A stretch of DNA of 64,000 nt from Hygrocybe punicea (taxonomy: Eukaryota > Basidiomycota > Agaricomycetes > Agaricales > Hygrophoraceae): assembly GCA_963556145.1 (NCBI GenBank), contig OY744461.1, positions 7,140,891-7,204,890 on the forward strand, read 5' to 3'. This document shows, one piece after another, positions 23,860-36,075 of the stretch. Made by a program: the position numbers and the translations under genes. Position 1 is the first letter of the stretch. Each line of letters begins with the position of its first letter. The notes under the pieces are model-generated. The model was not told the origin of the DNA and ran no database searches. It was given only the letters and a program-made list of their open reading frames with translations.

Positions 23860-24527
23860 CGAGCAACGGCTCGGCTCGGCTAATCTTCGGCTCGGCTCAA
23901 TCGGCTCACGGTTTCGGACCGAGCCGTGGCAACACTACCCAGGTCTACAGATTATTTTTTATTCTCAAAAGTTCACCCACCTCCCTAGTACATTATTTTT
24001 GTTACACCAATTGTACACACAAAAATTCATATGGACTTGTTCTCTCCTGGCTTCAAGCCAGACAGACCATGTTCTGGCTCCTTTGGCCAAAGCCATAGAG
24101 AAATATATATATACGGTTCTGATGTGCGTGTTATATTTTTCCTCTTCTACACATGGAATATCATTGATGCATTTTGCCATAGGTTCAATACCGTGAAGGT
24201 TGGCTGGATGTCTTGGGTGGTGCACACCGTAACGTACAGCTTTCGATCTCCCAACCGCGCGTCCGAATGCCCAAAATGGCGACCATTCCAGCGTGTTATA
24301 ACGAATTGGATAATCAATATGACTTAGGATTGGGAAAGCGCTATCACGATCTGATCGTGAAGTTCAATTATTGACAAGGTAATATTTCAAGGACACTATC
24401 TCGAGAAGTGTTCAAGCATAGCGCAGAACGAATGCTGTGAAAATCGAAAGGTTCTACTTTCCCATGACATAGGCTCGTTTTGTTGACGCAAAAGATGCTA
24501 GCAAGAAGCGTATATATTCCAACCAGG
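23860..24527. other. Intergenic region with CGGCT repeats
   Basis: 23868-23935 is a run of CGGCTCGGCT-type words with a partly palindromic end (GGACCGAGCCG). The remainder is AT-rich and shows no gene that I can support. Confidence 0.5.
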
Positions 24528-26048
24528 TCAAACAGTCTGTTTGGCAATCTCGCCAGGATATGTTTCACCGGACCAGGACTCCAGCTGGGTCACAATAGGC
24601 GGTGGCATGACAATCCATTTAGGCGAAGTTTTGGGTAGATTTTCGTGCAGTGTCTCTTGTTTGTGCGTTGCCATGGGTCTAGTTCGATCTCTGACGCTGC
24701 TCAACGCCGTTCGGTTTGAATGAGCCGAGCCACCTGTCCTTGCGTACGGACTCCGGATGTTAAGAACCAGACGGCAGGACAGCGTGACCGTGAAAATGAG
24801 CGTCGGGCTGTCAAGAAGGGATAAAGCATATTAATCAAGCGAAGAATGGCAAGCGTTTTTGGAGTCTACAGCTCACGTAAGATTGACAAGCCATGTTAAG
24901 GAGTTGGGGGCGATCGAGAAGATGATGACATTTGCCAGGTTCATGGAAAAGATGGCAAAGAAGTAGATTATGCCATCCCTCCACAACACGGTGGCTAATG
25001 GTATGTTAAGGTCTTTTCTCCAGAAATCGTATGTTTTCCAGGCCGTCAGCCTAGAGGGAATGATATGATAGTGTTGAGTGGCGGATGAAACGCAAGGGTA
25101 TTGATCTGCTTCACGTACAAGAAAACCGCTGTATCAAAGACGGCCGGTACCGACTGTTTGTTTCGTATGAGGCTCGGCACAAAAGGATGTAATAGATGGT
25201 ATAGCTCACCCAAAACTCAATCATCCAACCAAGAGCAGGTGGTACCGCGACACAATGCAGGATGGTGCCATTAGGATCAGGGGTCGGTGGATGAGTCATA
25301 CTAATCGTGTACGCTCCGAGACACACTTCAACGAGGAGAACAGAGGAGAGAATAATCCCGATTGCCCGATTCTGTGCATAGAGCTAGTGGTTCTCGTCAA
25401 GTTTAAACCACGTCCATACAGATCAGAAGGTGATTTACAGCGTAAACGCGAGTCCCGAGAATCATTTCGGAAAGGGCGGTAGAAATCAGAGCTCCTACTG
25501 GCTTCCAAATAAAGACGTCTGTATGAGAGAATATTAGACATCCATGACATTGGGTGACGTGTAGGCTCTCACATTTGCATGCCGCTGAACCCCAGGCATC
25601 GGCCATCAAAGACATGGCGAAAGCAAATCTTTCAAAGTACGCCGGTTACCGAACTGAATCGAGAAATTTCGAGGCTACATACTGGAGAAATCCAAAGTAC
25701 CGGTTGGCTGAGGTGCATCAAATATTAACGATGATATAAGGAGAGGCTAGGCAAAAAATCACGAACCAAGGTATAGGACACTGATGGCCTAACCATACCG
25801 GTCAGTAACCGGACGTTTGCATTCGGCAATACATATACAAAACTGACGGTAATCTTTTTTTTCCAGATCCTCTGATACTCCAGTGGCAGACAAAGCATCC
25901 AGTCCCAACCATATATACAAAACCTGGAGCAATCAAGCATATGTTAGCTATTTATGCGGCCTAGCGAAATGCGAAGTCACACATACGCGCCAGCAGCCCA
26001 AACCAAGATGGCCTGGCTTGCCTTCTGAGAACCGGCGTTCGAAGACAT
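24528..26048 (-). CDS. DUF6533-type multi-pass membrane protein
   Basis: Exon 1 starts at 26048 with MSSNAGSQKASQAILVWAAG. It splices in phase to FCIYGWDWMLCLPLEYQRIW followed by KKKITVSFVYVL, the signature N-terminus of the basidiomycete DUF6533 family. Later exons encode hydrophobic stretches (AIGIILSSVLLVEVCLGAYT and GWMIEFW) and end in a hydrophilic tail with KWIVMPPPIVTQLES and a stop at 24528. About five to seven membrane segments are expected from the family. Its function is unknown. Family members usually occur in large paralogous sets in mushrooms. Internal exon limits were not all resolved. Confidence 0.75.
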
Positions 26049-26403
26049 AGTATGAAGTCAGTGGACAAGTGGGACTGGGGAAATTCGGAATGAACCTTGG
26101 GTTCTTAAGCAAAGGAACGGTGATGTTACCGTTTCCCCGTGATCATCGACATATCTGCAAATCCCTGTGCTCGGGAAGGAGGACTTGTTTCGAAAGGACA
26201 TTTGACAGATCCACAGTGCACTGCATCTGAAGATAAAGTGTTGTACCTGTCGGTATCCGAAATTGCTATCCTGGAGGTTGGTATGTTTTGTGTGTGACCC
26301 ATAAGCGCGATTAGTAAATACTAAATTAGGATGCCTCACCATCCCACGGGTTTTCCACCCAAACGCCAGGGAGCCTGCGCCAATTGATACATGCAATAAC
26401 AAG

Positions 26404-26760
26404 CTAATATTTTCCAAACCCGTCGGACACGGCGAAAACGTTGGTTAGCCATAAGGAAAGTGGAATGTTTAAATACAATGTAAACATCCCGTCATCATCG
26501 GCCAAATGGGAAAAACCCCATGTAGGTAGATGCGGGGTCAGCGTCTCTATGGGTATATGCAGTGCTCGGCGCCGAAGGTCGTGTTCTGTTGAAGAAAGCG
26601 ACTGCGCTTCTCCAATCCAATTCAAAGGCGATTGATCAAATTCCTGACTTGTGACGGCGATTGACTGTACTGACTTGTCGTATGTAGCCTCACCATGGCA
26701 ATGTCTCATGAACAAGACTAACGCGACAACTTGAATATGTGTGGACGTGGGCAAGTACAT
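26404..26760 (-). CDS. Hypothetical protein, uncertain
   Basis: Open frame of 118 codons starting MYLPTSTHIQVVALVLFMRH, with a short hydrophobic N-terminal stretch that could be a signal peptide, ending DGFGKY. Downstream frames (26058-26417) may be further exons. I recognise no family, and it could be a decayed gene. It lies upstream of the DUF6533 gene on the same strand. Confidence 0.25.
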   Translation of the reverse strand: MYLPTSTHIQVVALVLFMRHCHGEATYDKSVQSIAVTSQEFDQSPLNWIGEAQSLSSTEHDLRRRALHIPIETLTPHLPTWGFSHLADDDGMFTLYLNIPLSLWLTNVFAVSDGFGKY

Positions 26761-27242
26761 CTGAAACAGTTAACTTGGTTATTATAGGTTCAGTCAGGTC
26801 GATGGCAGAGGAAATAGCCGAGGTGAAGGCTCCATCGAATGCGGTGCTGATGGGTTAGCGTTGACGTGGGTGACGTCTCGTAGATTTCAAAGTGAAGACC
26901 AAAAAAAATCAAGCGCAGTATAGTGGTGACAAGCCACGTGCATTGATCCCAAGGCGGATAAGTCCCTTACCCTATACCATACTAACCCTATACAGCCTAT
27001 GGCCTTCAACGATATACAAAGGGCTGTAAAAATTCACCACGACCCGTCGATAGCTCAGTTAACAACAACGGTTTGTACAAACCATTTCAGTTAGTGAGAC
27101 AGTATATATAAACCGTTTCAGCCGTTTCCATAGTATTTGGTGTATTTAAACCATATCCAGCCGGTTTTTAAATTTATAAAAAAAGTTGGGTATACAAAAC
27201 AGGCCAGGCTGGACAATATATGTATATTACTTCGCTATAGCG
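26761..27242. other. AT-rich region with TTTAAACCAT motifs
   Basis: Contains GTTTGTACAAAC (palindrome, about 27070), ATATAAACCGTTTC, TTTAAACCATATCC and CCCTATACCATAC. These words resemble, in inverted orientation, the TATGGTTTAAAAAT units at 33735-34440. It may be the left edge of the KDZ-like transposon (inference). No gene. Confidence 0.4.
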
Positions 27243-28422
27243 CTACTCTCCCAGCCCAAGCCTCAATTTATATTGGGCAACTAATGCGTCTTTCTGTGCC
27301 ATCAATGCGTCCTTCTCCGTCAACTCTGCATTCTGCTGTGCCAGTTCTTGTCGCGCAGCCTGAGCCTCGGCCTCAGCAGCCTCAGCCGTTTTGGTAGCCT
27401 CAGCCAAGGCCTTACCTAACTGAAGTGCCTCCTTTCGTCTTGCATTGATAAGCCCGCTGACCAAGATATTGAATTGATTGACGAGCTCCTGGACATCGGA
27501 TTTGGCTTCTCGTCGAAGGCGAGGGGATGTGTAATGGATGAATTGGCCGGTTGCATTAGGTTGCTGAGCAGCAACAAAAAACCAACAATTAGTTTCGAGG
27601 CTGACACGTTCAGCCTAATGTAAAAGTCTCATCAGCCAAATGTACAGGGAGGAGGTTAGAGAATAACTTTCCCGGACTACTATATCTTCCATGCAGCGGG
27701 AAAAACGAAGTGCTGCTTTACCTGACTGTGTTTCGAGTGGGCGAAGTGGCTTGGTTCTAAGGACAGCTGAGGGCCAGTCAATCAGCCCCCGCGAGGAACA
27801 AGGGGTTGTCAACTTACTCCATTGATCATTCCCACGTTTGGCACCTTTGACAACGCCGTAAAGTTGGTTGTTGCTCGTGACACGACGTTGTGCTTGTGAC
27901 ACTGGCGAAGTATTCTGGGATGTACCGTTGAGCAAGGCCGGGTCGATTGCAGGAACCTTGCATGTTGATTTGATGTTTTAGGTTAGTTTTCGTTCGGAAG
28001 AAAAAAAAAGAAAGACTTACATAGGGTGTTCCTGGGGGTGTCTGTGTGTTTGATGGCACCGGGTCTTGTGTGTCCTCCAAGGCACGCTGCGAGAATCAGA
28101 AGGTGACAAATGGTATACTGGAAAACACACCGTTGGCGAGAACACGTCCGGGAGATTCTGAGAGTCGCCGAAGGCGCCCTGTGTGAGAGAAGGAATCGGA
28201 GCTTGACAGAGGGAGGCTAAACTCCCATGTGGCACCGTTTGTGACATATCGAGGGGGTTGTCTCCGATAACGTGCTGTGAGAAAGGTAGCGTCAGAGCTT
28301 GAGGGCTGTAGGATACAGACTGCTCAACATACCTCACCCGAGCCGCCATTTTCCTGTTGAATGAACTCAACTTGATCCGAGTTCTCTGGTTGGATGCGAG
28401 AAATATCGAAGCTATCGCCCAT
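27243..28422 (-). CDS. Coiled-coil protein, probable transposon accessory gene
   Basis: The start at 28422 gives MGDSFDISRIQPENSDQVEF. A GT..AG intron joins HVIGDNPLDMSQTVPHGS. Further exons include EDTQDPVPSNTQTPPGTPY and QQPNATGQFIHYTSPRLRR, and the last is an Ala/Glu-rich coiled coil (KALAEATKTAEAAEAEAQAA) ending RLGLGE. No enzymatic motif is seen. It is divergent from the KDZ-like transposase across about 350 bp, and I infer that both belong to one element. Several internal splice sites are approximate. Confidence 0.5.
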
Positions 28423-28773
28423 GATGTTTGCCTGCAATTTGCTCAGTTATGAGTCCATTCAAAGGTTAACGCTAACACATACCGATGACAAGTACTGTCT
28501 CCCCGCTTTTGTGTGTTTGCATTGCACCCTCAGAGGGTTACCAGGGCATTTCTTGCAGTGTCGAGCCCTGCGGGAACGAGCAGGTGCCATGAAGTCAAAA
28601 AGTTAGGGTGGGAGAAAAAAAGTAAGTTTGTTTACCCCTTGAGCATTATTTTCTTGAAGTGGAACGGTGTAGTTTTACCATCTGAGGGAAGGGAAATGGT
28701 GTAGAAATACCAAACTCGCGTTCAGTCCGTAGCCTCGTGACCAGGAGTTCCCAACTAAGCTCCGCCTTCTTTG

Positions 28774-31700
28774 ATGTCGGACGACCCGTCTAGTCCCCCC
28801 CTCCAGCGCATCTTACTTGATTCACCACCTGATTCACCCATTTTGTGCAATGTTTCCGCCGCCGCCGCTATCGACCCTCCACATTTGTTTTATCGCTCAC
28901 CCCAACTAGTTATCAAACCCACCCCAATGAAACGCCCCAGGAAAAAAAACCCCCAACACCCTGCTCATCGCCTGAAGCGCTTCCGTACAGGAGCTCGCGG
29001 TGGCCAGGAATCCCAGCCCGAAACCTCAGATTGGGCGTCCGAGGCGAGTATTGGCACCTTGGACTACAACGGTGGCTCTTCAAGATCTCCTTCACCCCCT
29101 CCGATCCCAACCATTATTCCGACAGAAGACGATGACTATGAACGCTATGTTAATCTTGTTTTAGCTGATTGTCTTCCATTTTATCAAATTTCATCAACGG
29201 TGTATGTCGTGCAAGGGTGGGACCGGAAGAACAATGAACCTACAGTGCGTACTTCTATTTGACATCAGACAAGCTATTGAACGTGCAGCAGTCTCATTGG
29301 CATCACCTGCAACGGAAGCGGATCGGTGAAGCGTGGGCAATCGCTTGTTTTTGCCCATCTGGTACCACCAGTTCCTGCGTTCACCTCCGTTTTGCCAGAG
29401 ACCATGGGGAGGAACATTTCCCCGACGATGATCTGCAACTTAATGGTAAAAATGTTCTTTCAGGGTGTGCTGTACTCATGCAAATTCACCAGGCGATACC
29501 GACAAAGTTATACTGTTCTCGCGCCAAGCCACCGATGATGTTATGTATTCCAACCACTTCTCTGTTGTTTTTGAGGGTCAAACCTCTGTGAAAAATCGAG
29601 CTGTGGTCTCATACTATGGAAATGATGCGGGTTCTGTGAAATGGACTTGCCAGAAAGATCGGGGCAGCACTTGTGGCCACATAATGCAAGCGTGTCATGG
29701 GCTACAAAAGTTGGTACGAACGGATCCCACTGCGAGGGACGAAATGGTGCCAGAAGAATCGGCTGTCCTGAGTGAGTCGATTGCCCATATCAATGCTGTC
29801 GCTCTCATATGGTTTGGAAGTTCCTCGTGTTCGCGGGGCTACAGCTCGGGGTGACAAAGCCATATCTTACCTGCCCATACACGTACCCATCTGGGCATCT
29901 CTCCCAAATGACTTACAGCTCTATCCACATCCTCTACCCCTTCACGGCCCACCCGATATATTGTTCTTGGATGACAGCTCTTCCTGCTTGTGTTCTTTGC
30001 CACGTACGCTGTATTCTCCATTCCTCGCTATACAAGAACGTACATGTACAATCTATACCACTACCCGAGCTCACCAAGTGAAGATTCAATTACAATGTTG
30101 TCCGACATGTGCTCAAAAATTTCACCGCTTCATTGGCCCGGAACCCCGCAACCTTGGCCTTTTCAACTTCAATAATCAAATCGTTTTCGCTCATGACCTT
30201 CTCGACGAGTATACTAGTGCATACACATCTTCAGAGACACCGTTTCCAGCCTGGGTGCTCACAGTGTCCCGTCGATACGAAGTCCACCAGTCTTGTTTCC
30301 CTTTTGTCAACGAGAAGATGTTTCAGAGCGCATGGTTTGCTTACAGCCATTTGCAGCATTTGGAAACCGATATGCACTGTCCTAAGTGCGGCCCAGATCC
30401 GCAAGACACCATTTGGGATGGTGTCACCCTCGCATTTAGCCAGAAACATCAGCTCCCATCCCTACGTCCGCCAACAATGTTGCATGAGAAGTCTTTGAAG
30501 CGACAGGAAGTACGTTACCGTACTGGCCAGCAGTTGATTCCACAAGTGCAGGTTCGCAAGGCTGTCTGCTTTGTCATTGAAGGCCGCTCTTTGATTGTCA
30601 ACTCGGAGGATGACTGGTCGGAGGAGGGAAACGAGTTTCAGGGTCAAAGAAGTCGTCAATCGGAGAAGAAAAAACAAGACTTGCTTTCCCGTGTTGAGGC
30701 AATCCCAGATCTCTGCGCCAAGCTGAAGCTAGTGAACGAGTCTCTGAGTGCTCTATTCACTGAGCATTATGGAGTAGCAGCGTTACTCTCAGGAAAAACC
30801 CCGCCTGTAGCATACAAGTGGTTATTTGTGCAGGTGAGCAAGTGATGTCATTGGATTCGACTGTGCGATCTCATGTCAAACTAGCTCAGTGCTGAAGAAT
30901 CCGTCCTTCAAATGGCCAATCGACTGGCATTGCAGATGCTCTCTCTATTTGTAACTCAACCAACGGCTCTCAACTCATCTTGTCTTGTCTGCATTCCGTC
31001 CATCTACGAAGTTCTGCAGTACCATGAGTTTCGACAAGAAGCTTACCCGGAGCATCTTCTCGCACTTTGCAAATGGGTTCATGACAGAGGGCACGGGGCA
31101 TTGGTTGGACTGATCGTCTATCCAGCTCCACCAATGGATCCCAGTGCACGTCAGACGGATGTTGGGTGGCAAGTGGTGAGATAGCCACTTCAAATCTTTG
31201 AATATGAGTTTCTAATGTCAGTGCCAACAGACTGGATGCTTCTATACCAAACCACAAATTCGACATCGCCCCGAATATCCACATCTAGCAAACGACTCAC
31301 GCAATGAACCTGGGGGCCGACGAGGAGCCAAGTGCTCGAAATATTATTCAAGATACGGAGAGCAGCGCCTTACAGGTGGCATCATGTGCGTGTGGTGTAC
31401 GCATTCTGTATGCTACGGATTTCACTGCATCCCGAAGGCTGAGGGCCGAAACGATGTATTCTCTGCCATAGTAACTCGGTGGGTCAAGGCTCCTCGCATC
31501 GTCATATATGACTTCACCTGCGCTTTGGCTCCGTACTGCATGACACGGGAACCTGAGTTCTTTGCCGATACTTTGTTTGTCGTTGACGCCTTCCACGCCA
31601 AGGGTCACACTAGGTGTTCGCCAGGCGCGTTCCTGTCCACATATGCTAACACTGATCCCTGGCTTGCACATATCAACTCAAGCGCTGCGGAGTGCGGCAA

Positions 31701-31830
31701 TGGAGGGCTGCATCGGATCCGAAAAAGTGTCAGTTACATGTCTCAAGATCGTGCTATCAAGTACACCAATGTATTTCTTTCAATCTGGAACCGATCTCGT
31801 ATTCGGAAACTACTGGGGATAGATAGATGA
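28774..31830 (+). CDS. KDZ-like DDE transposase with CxC cysteine motifs
   Basis: Multi-exon gene starting MSDDPSSPPLQRILLDSPPD with a basic KRPRKK patch. Cysteine-rich parts follow: WTCQKDRGSTCGHIMQACH near 29640, QLQCCPTC near 30095 and MHCPKCGPDPQDTIWDG near 30375. These resemble the CxC cysteine clusters found with KDZ transposases in basidiomycetes. The C-terminal part has VWCTHSVCYGFHCIP, then IYDF (Asp near 31510), VVDAFHAKGHTRCSP (Asp near 31585) and SSAAECGNGG (Glu near 31690), a D..D..E arrangement with the D-x-F-H-x3-H-x2-C signature of the KDZ superfamily. The long open exon 29809-30842 is uninterrupted. Splicing elsewhere needs transcripts. It may be an active or recently active DNA transposon gene. 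Confidence 0.7.
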
Positions 31831-32085
31831 CACAGGGGGTTGGAGGTGTGGGGCGGGGTTGCTGTCAAGTACTAAACCAATTCCATTTTTCTTATCAACC
31901 AATGTCCAGCAGGTTCCTGCCAGGGACGTGATCCCCTTTGTCAAAAATGTTCATTTACTTTTGCCAATGGCACTGGCTGATAGATAGCACGTCAGGGGCA
32001 GGAAATGAAAATGATGTCGGCTCACTAGACCTGAATACACACAAAATTCACCGCAAAGGTGACGACATTTCGTTCACTCTCCACC

Positions 32086-33648
32086 ATGGACCAAGAGCGG
32101 CAAGATATTGGGTTCAGTGAGTGCTCACTTGTCTAGCAGAGTGTGAGAAGCGGGGCTCACCAGTAGCTATCACAGCTGCCCTGGAGAAGGAAATTCAAGA
32201 TGCTGTCAGAGTGTTGGAGAGCGCAAAGGCGGAGCTGACCCGCATCACTTCGAAAAAGGCTGCAAAAGCTAAAGGCGGAGGAAAAGGTAAGCCTTGGCAC
32301 TGATTCCTATGTAACATGACCCAACCTGGCCTGCAGTCGCAGTCGAAGCAGTGAAAACGCGTCTAGCAGAGGCAGAGACACGCCTGAAAGAACTCAACAC
32401 TGAACTAGCATCAGCAAGGGCTGCTGCCGCTGTGAATGCCAAAACTACCAACGTGGAAGACGAAGGTGCAGACAGTGAACGGGACACACGGGATTCCGAT
32501 TCCCTGACGTCGCTAGGCGAAGGTGATGAGTCTGATGACCAGCTGACTGGGTCGGAAACGAGGCCATCTGCTGCACGAGGCAAGGTGGGAAGAACTTTCT
32601 TGATCATTGATGTTCACTGATGTTGACTCGGAGTCAGAGCGCTGGCAAGAGTGTTGAGTCAGGCCGACGCAAGCGTACGGGTAAGGACGGTGGGTCAGGC
32701 AAACGCAAGAAAAGGCTGCGTCACAATCGTACCCCGGACTCAGAAGGCGACCACGAAGGTGGCAACAACAATAGTGATGCAGGGGAAGGTTCTGGCGGTG
32801 ATGCAGATAAACCCACCAAAGATTCAGACACACTTGACAAGGATGCGAAGAAGCTTAACCTGGACTCGGAAAATGAGGAGACGCATGCCAAAGATTCAGC
32901 CAAGCAGCCTGATCTTAAGAGGTTGGCAGGTATTTTCACCATTTTCTTTTCACAGAGATTCACCTTACTGACTGTAACCGCCGTAGAAATTGGCTGTAAA
33001 GAGATGGGGGAATTTATGAACACCCAGAGTGGCAAAATTAGCGAGAGTGTCACCCGGGCCATTCGCGACTATCAACATTTCCTTCCCGAATCTGCTACCA
33101 CACACCGTCGCCTCGCACTCCACTGCTTAACCACCAATCGCGGTAACGTCATCTGCATTTACCACCACATGACGAAGTCAGGAAAAATTTACGACGGCTC
33201 AAAGGACTCTAAATTCAAGGTCACCAGCATTTCCTTCCCTCGCAATCTCAAAGCAAAAGTGAAGAGAGGTGCAGATCACCGATCTGGATATCTCAGCTGT
33301 GGATGTCCTGAAGACGTTGCATTGCTCGATTTTTACTTCTGGAAAACGTGGACAGCCAGGAATGAGCAAGGGGATGTGGAAGGTCTTGGGGGTCAACGCA
33401 TTGATCCACGCCTTCGTCTTTTTTTCAGCCAGTGCTTCACTACAAACACAATGCTCAAGATTGACGATCTGTACACGAAAGGCAAGACCCCTGCTGAAGC
33501 AGAGCAGAAGAAGATCGAGACTCAGATAATGAGGTTGGCTAGCAGGCTCAAAGATTTGACAGGTACGTGATATTATTTACTTGATTGCCAGAGCTGATTC
33601 CATACATTAGGTACTGAGGATGAAGCCAGTGATGAAGATGTGTTGTAA
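32086..33648 (+). CDS. Acidic coiled-coil protein downstream of KDZ gene
   Basis: Spliced reading from MDQERQDIGF joins a coiled coil (ITAALEKEIQDAVRVLESAK, VKTRLAEAETRLKELNTELA), an Asp/Ser-rich acidic stretch, a basic nuclear-signal-like KRKKRLRHNR, and a conserved-looking C-terminal region (HRRLALHCLTTNRGNVICIY, SGYLSCGCPEDVALLDFYFW) ending DEASDEDVL. The 316-codon frame at 32620-33570 covers most of it. I do not recognise the domain. Position and strand suggest that it is carried by the same mobile element as the transposase. The first intron as drawn would be only 20 bp, so the 5' end is uncertain. Confidence 0.5.
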
Positions 33649-33734
33649 GGGTTTTTCGGGTTGTTATACTGTGATTTGAGTATGTATGTATGTATGAATG
33701 ATGGAGATATACCATTGCCCGAGTATGCTTGCCA

Positions 33735-34440
33735 AGTATGGTTTAAAAATACCATCTCTAGCAAGTATGGTATTCTGGTACCATATTGGAAGGTCCTCAT
33801 ATGGTTTAAAAATACCATCTCTAGTAGGTATGGTTTTCTGATACCATATTGCAAGGTCCTGATATGGTTTCAGAATACCATCTCTAGTAGGTATGGTATT
33901 CTGATACCATATTGGAAGGTCCTGAGATGGTTTAAAAATTCCATCTCTAGTAGGTATGGTATTCTAATACCATATTGCAAGGTGCTCATATGGTTTAAAA
34001 ATACCATCTCTAGTAGGTATGGTATTCTGGTACCATATTGCAAGGTGCTCATATGGTTTAAAAATTCCATCTCTAGTAGGTATGGTATTCTGGTACCATA
34101 TTGCAAGGTGCTCATATGGTTTAAAAATTCCATCTCTAGTAGGTATGGTATTCTAATACCATATTGCAAGGTGCTCATATGGTTTAAAAATACCATCTCT
34201 AGTAGGTATGGTATTCTGGTACCATATTGCAAGGTGCTCATATGGTTTAAAAATTCCATCTCTAGTAGGTATGGTATTCTGGTACCATATTGCAAGGTGC
34301 TCATATGGTTTAAAAATTCCATCTCTAGTAAGTATGGTATTCTGGAACCATATTAAAAGGTCCTGATATGGTTTGGAAATACCATCTCTAATGTATATGG
34401 TTTCACAGTACCATTCCTCATAGATATAGTATTTCTAAAC
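33735..34440. repeat. ~63-bp hairpin minisatellite, ten to eleven units
   Basis: Units of about 63 bp begin ATATGGTTTAAAAATACCAT and continue with a TAGTAGGTATGGTATTCTGGTACCATATTGCAAGGT-type half. Each unit contains two inverted repeats: ATGGT(A)..(T)ACCAT around TTTAAAAA, and TATGGTA..GTACCATA. Since 63 is divisible by three and no stop arises, both strands are open across the array (231 codons on +, 150 on -). That openness is an arithmetic effect and not evidence of a gene. The last units, beyond 34370, degenerate. Confidence 0.9.
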
Positions 34441-34890
34441 CATAGTGCATTCTGAGCCTGACACTGTGGAATGTGTGGCATGTGACCTTAACTGAAAACC
34501 GTATACAAGCTTAGGTGGCAAAACGTATATGATTTTCTTAGAAAACCTGTATGCGCTTGTTACAGCGGGGCATGTGAGCCTTGCCCCTCCCAAGGGCTGT
34601 CAGTGGAAAATTCCGTGACTTCCACCCCCAAGTGGTCCCACCTAGTCAAGTGTCCGGGGTCCATATTTTAACTCATAACACACTTTTTCTGAACTCGCTG
34701 TTCAGCACGTCCACAGCGCGCTTGAGCTGAAATAAAATTGATAGATATGTTTAGTTATGCCTTTAGTATATATATCAGCTTTTGTATGGATGCGAATATT
34801 CGAATGCAAAACAGTAAAGATCTTAAACTCCGAGTCCCTTTTTGGACGGAGATCGCTTGATCGATAATCTTGATGCCTGCAAGCGCTAAC
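34441..34890. other. Intergenic region right of minisatellite
   Basis: AT-rich with a GC-rich block near 34560-34665. No gene is seen. Confidence 0.4.
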
Positions 34891-34891
34891 C

Positions 34892-35372
34892 ATGGCTTTT
34901 CAGCGACAAACTCTCTCTAAGTCAACACAATGTCTGGAGCTCACGAATTTCATGCTGCCTGACAGCACAACTGTCAACCTTCAGAATGTTCCCAATCCTG
35001 ACACTGGCGGGAGCTTGGTCATTTGCGACCTCTGCAATACACTAATTCAGAGGACTGTGACTGGTCATGCAACATAGAAATGGGAAGCCTTGTAAGAAGG
35101 CGGAAAAGAGAAAGCAAAATGAAGAAGTGCAACGGGAGACACAAGTGATTCGGGCAACGATGGTGCGTCTACTGTGAGTTCACCTTGTACCAATGTACCA
35201 ATTCACTGAAATACTAATGGGTGTAGACAGTGAGGACACAAAGGATTGGAGGGATAAATATGGAGTACCGGATAGTGATGAATTAGCTGTGATGTATCCA
35301 GACGCTGGCTTGAAGAGAGGTAGAGCAGAGTCTTCGGTATCTGCGGCGCCAAAGAAGTCTGCGAGGTGGTAA
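34892..35372 (+). pseudogene. Zinc-finger transposon ORF remnant
   Basis: Frame from MAFQRQTLSKSTQCLELTNF contains LVICDLCNTLIQRTVTGHAT. A one-base shift then continues HRNGKPCKKAEKRKQNEEVQ, and a later piece reads KYGVPDSDELAVMYPDAGL. The C-x2-C..H..H spacing and the following basic helix resemble N-terminal fingers of basidiomycete transposon ORFs. The frame change marks it as broken unless an intron is present. Fragments further right (35640-35960) may belong to it. Confidence 0.35.
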
Positions 35373-35399
35373 TCTCATATGATCGAAAATTCCTCATTT

Positions 35400-36070
35400 A
35401 GGTGGTGGTGGCCTGTGAGGTTTCCGGGGTCCTGACAGCAAACTCGTGAGGGTCGACGTCAGAAATTCGTCGACTGACAACCACTTGATTGATCCTGTGC
35501 ACCCGCAGCCCGCAGATTGTCCAATTTTGCCTAGCCTGTGGGCACATCCCTACACAGACCAGATGTCAACAGCTACCGAAGAAGAAAACAATCACTCACT
35601 TGTCATAATAAACAACTCGAGCATTGGTCATTCTGGATTTGTTGGCGATATGACCGAGGATGAAGGCGAGCTTTGCAGGTTCATCTTCTGCTATGAGTTT
35701 CCATCAGGCTCTCGCAAATGCTCTAATTCAAGAATTCCGCCAATTTTCGAAAGCTCAGTGGACTATTGTCAAAGTTTCGTATATCGGGCAACGCTGAACA
35801 CGTTCTTGAAGAAACAATGCCAACAATTGAGTTTGGTGATACTAAGCATTTTGGTAAGGTATCAAGCGCGTCGAAGCGGGCTCTTGAGCAGTTTTTGGCA
35901 CTGCGACTGTCCTCCGATTGATCACAAGACAATATGTACATTCCCGTTGTCGATCGTCCAGCAAGTGACTCACATCAATGACTAGTTGATCCCTGATGTA
36001 AACTGTGATATTTTAAGAGTGTGTTGTGCAGTCGGCTTCCGCACTCAGAAAATTGCAACTCACAATACGT
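35400..36070. other. Transposon-derived debris
   Basis: Short interrupted coding-like pieces (for example ALANALIQEFRQFSKAQWTI and TMPTIEFGDTKHFGKVSS, in different frames) without an intact gene. Confidence 0.35.
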
Positions 36071-36075
36071 CCTGA

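Noticed and set aside
27040..27075. tRNA from the GATAGCTCAGTT motif
   Set aside because: Only an A-box-like word is present. There is no B box at the right distance and no cloverleaf.
33661..34356. 231-codon protein-coding gene of WFKNTISSRYG repeats
   Set aside because: The frame is open only because the 63-bp unit is a multiple of three and lacks stops. The opposite strand is equally open, and the units are hairpin-forming DNA repeats.
33735..34440. CRISPR-like array
   Set aside because: The units are contiguous tandem repeats without unique spacers, in a eukaryotic genome with introns.
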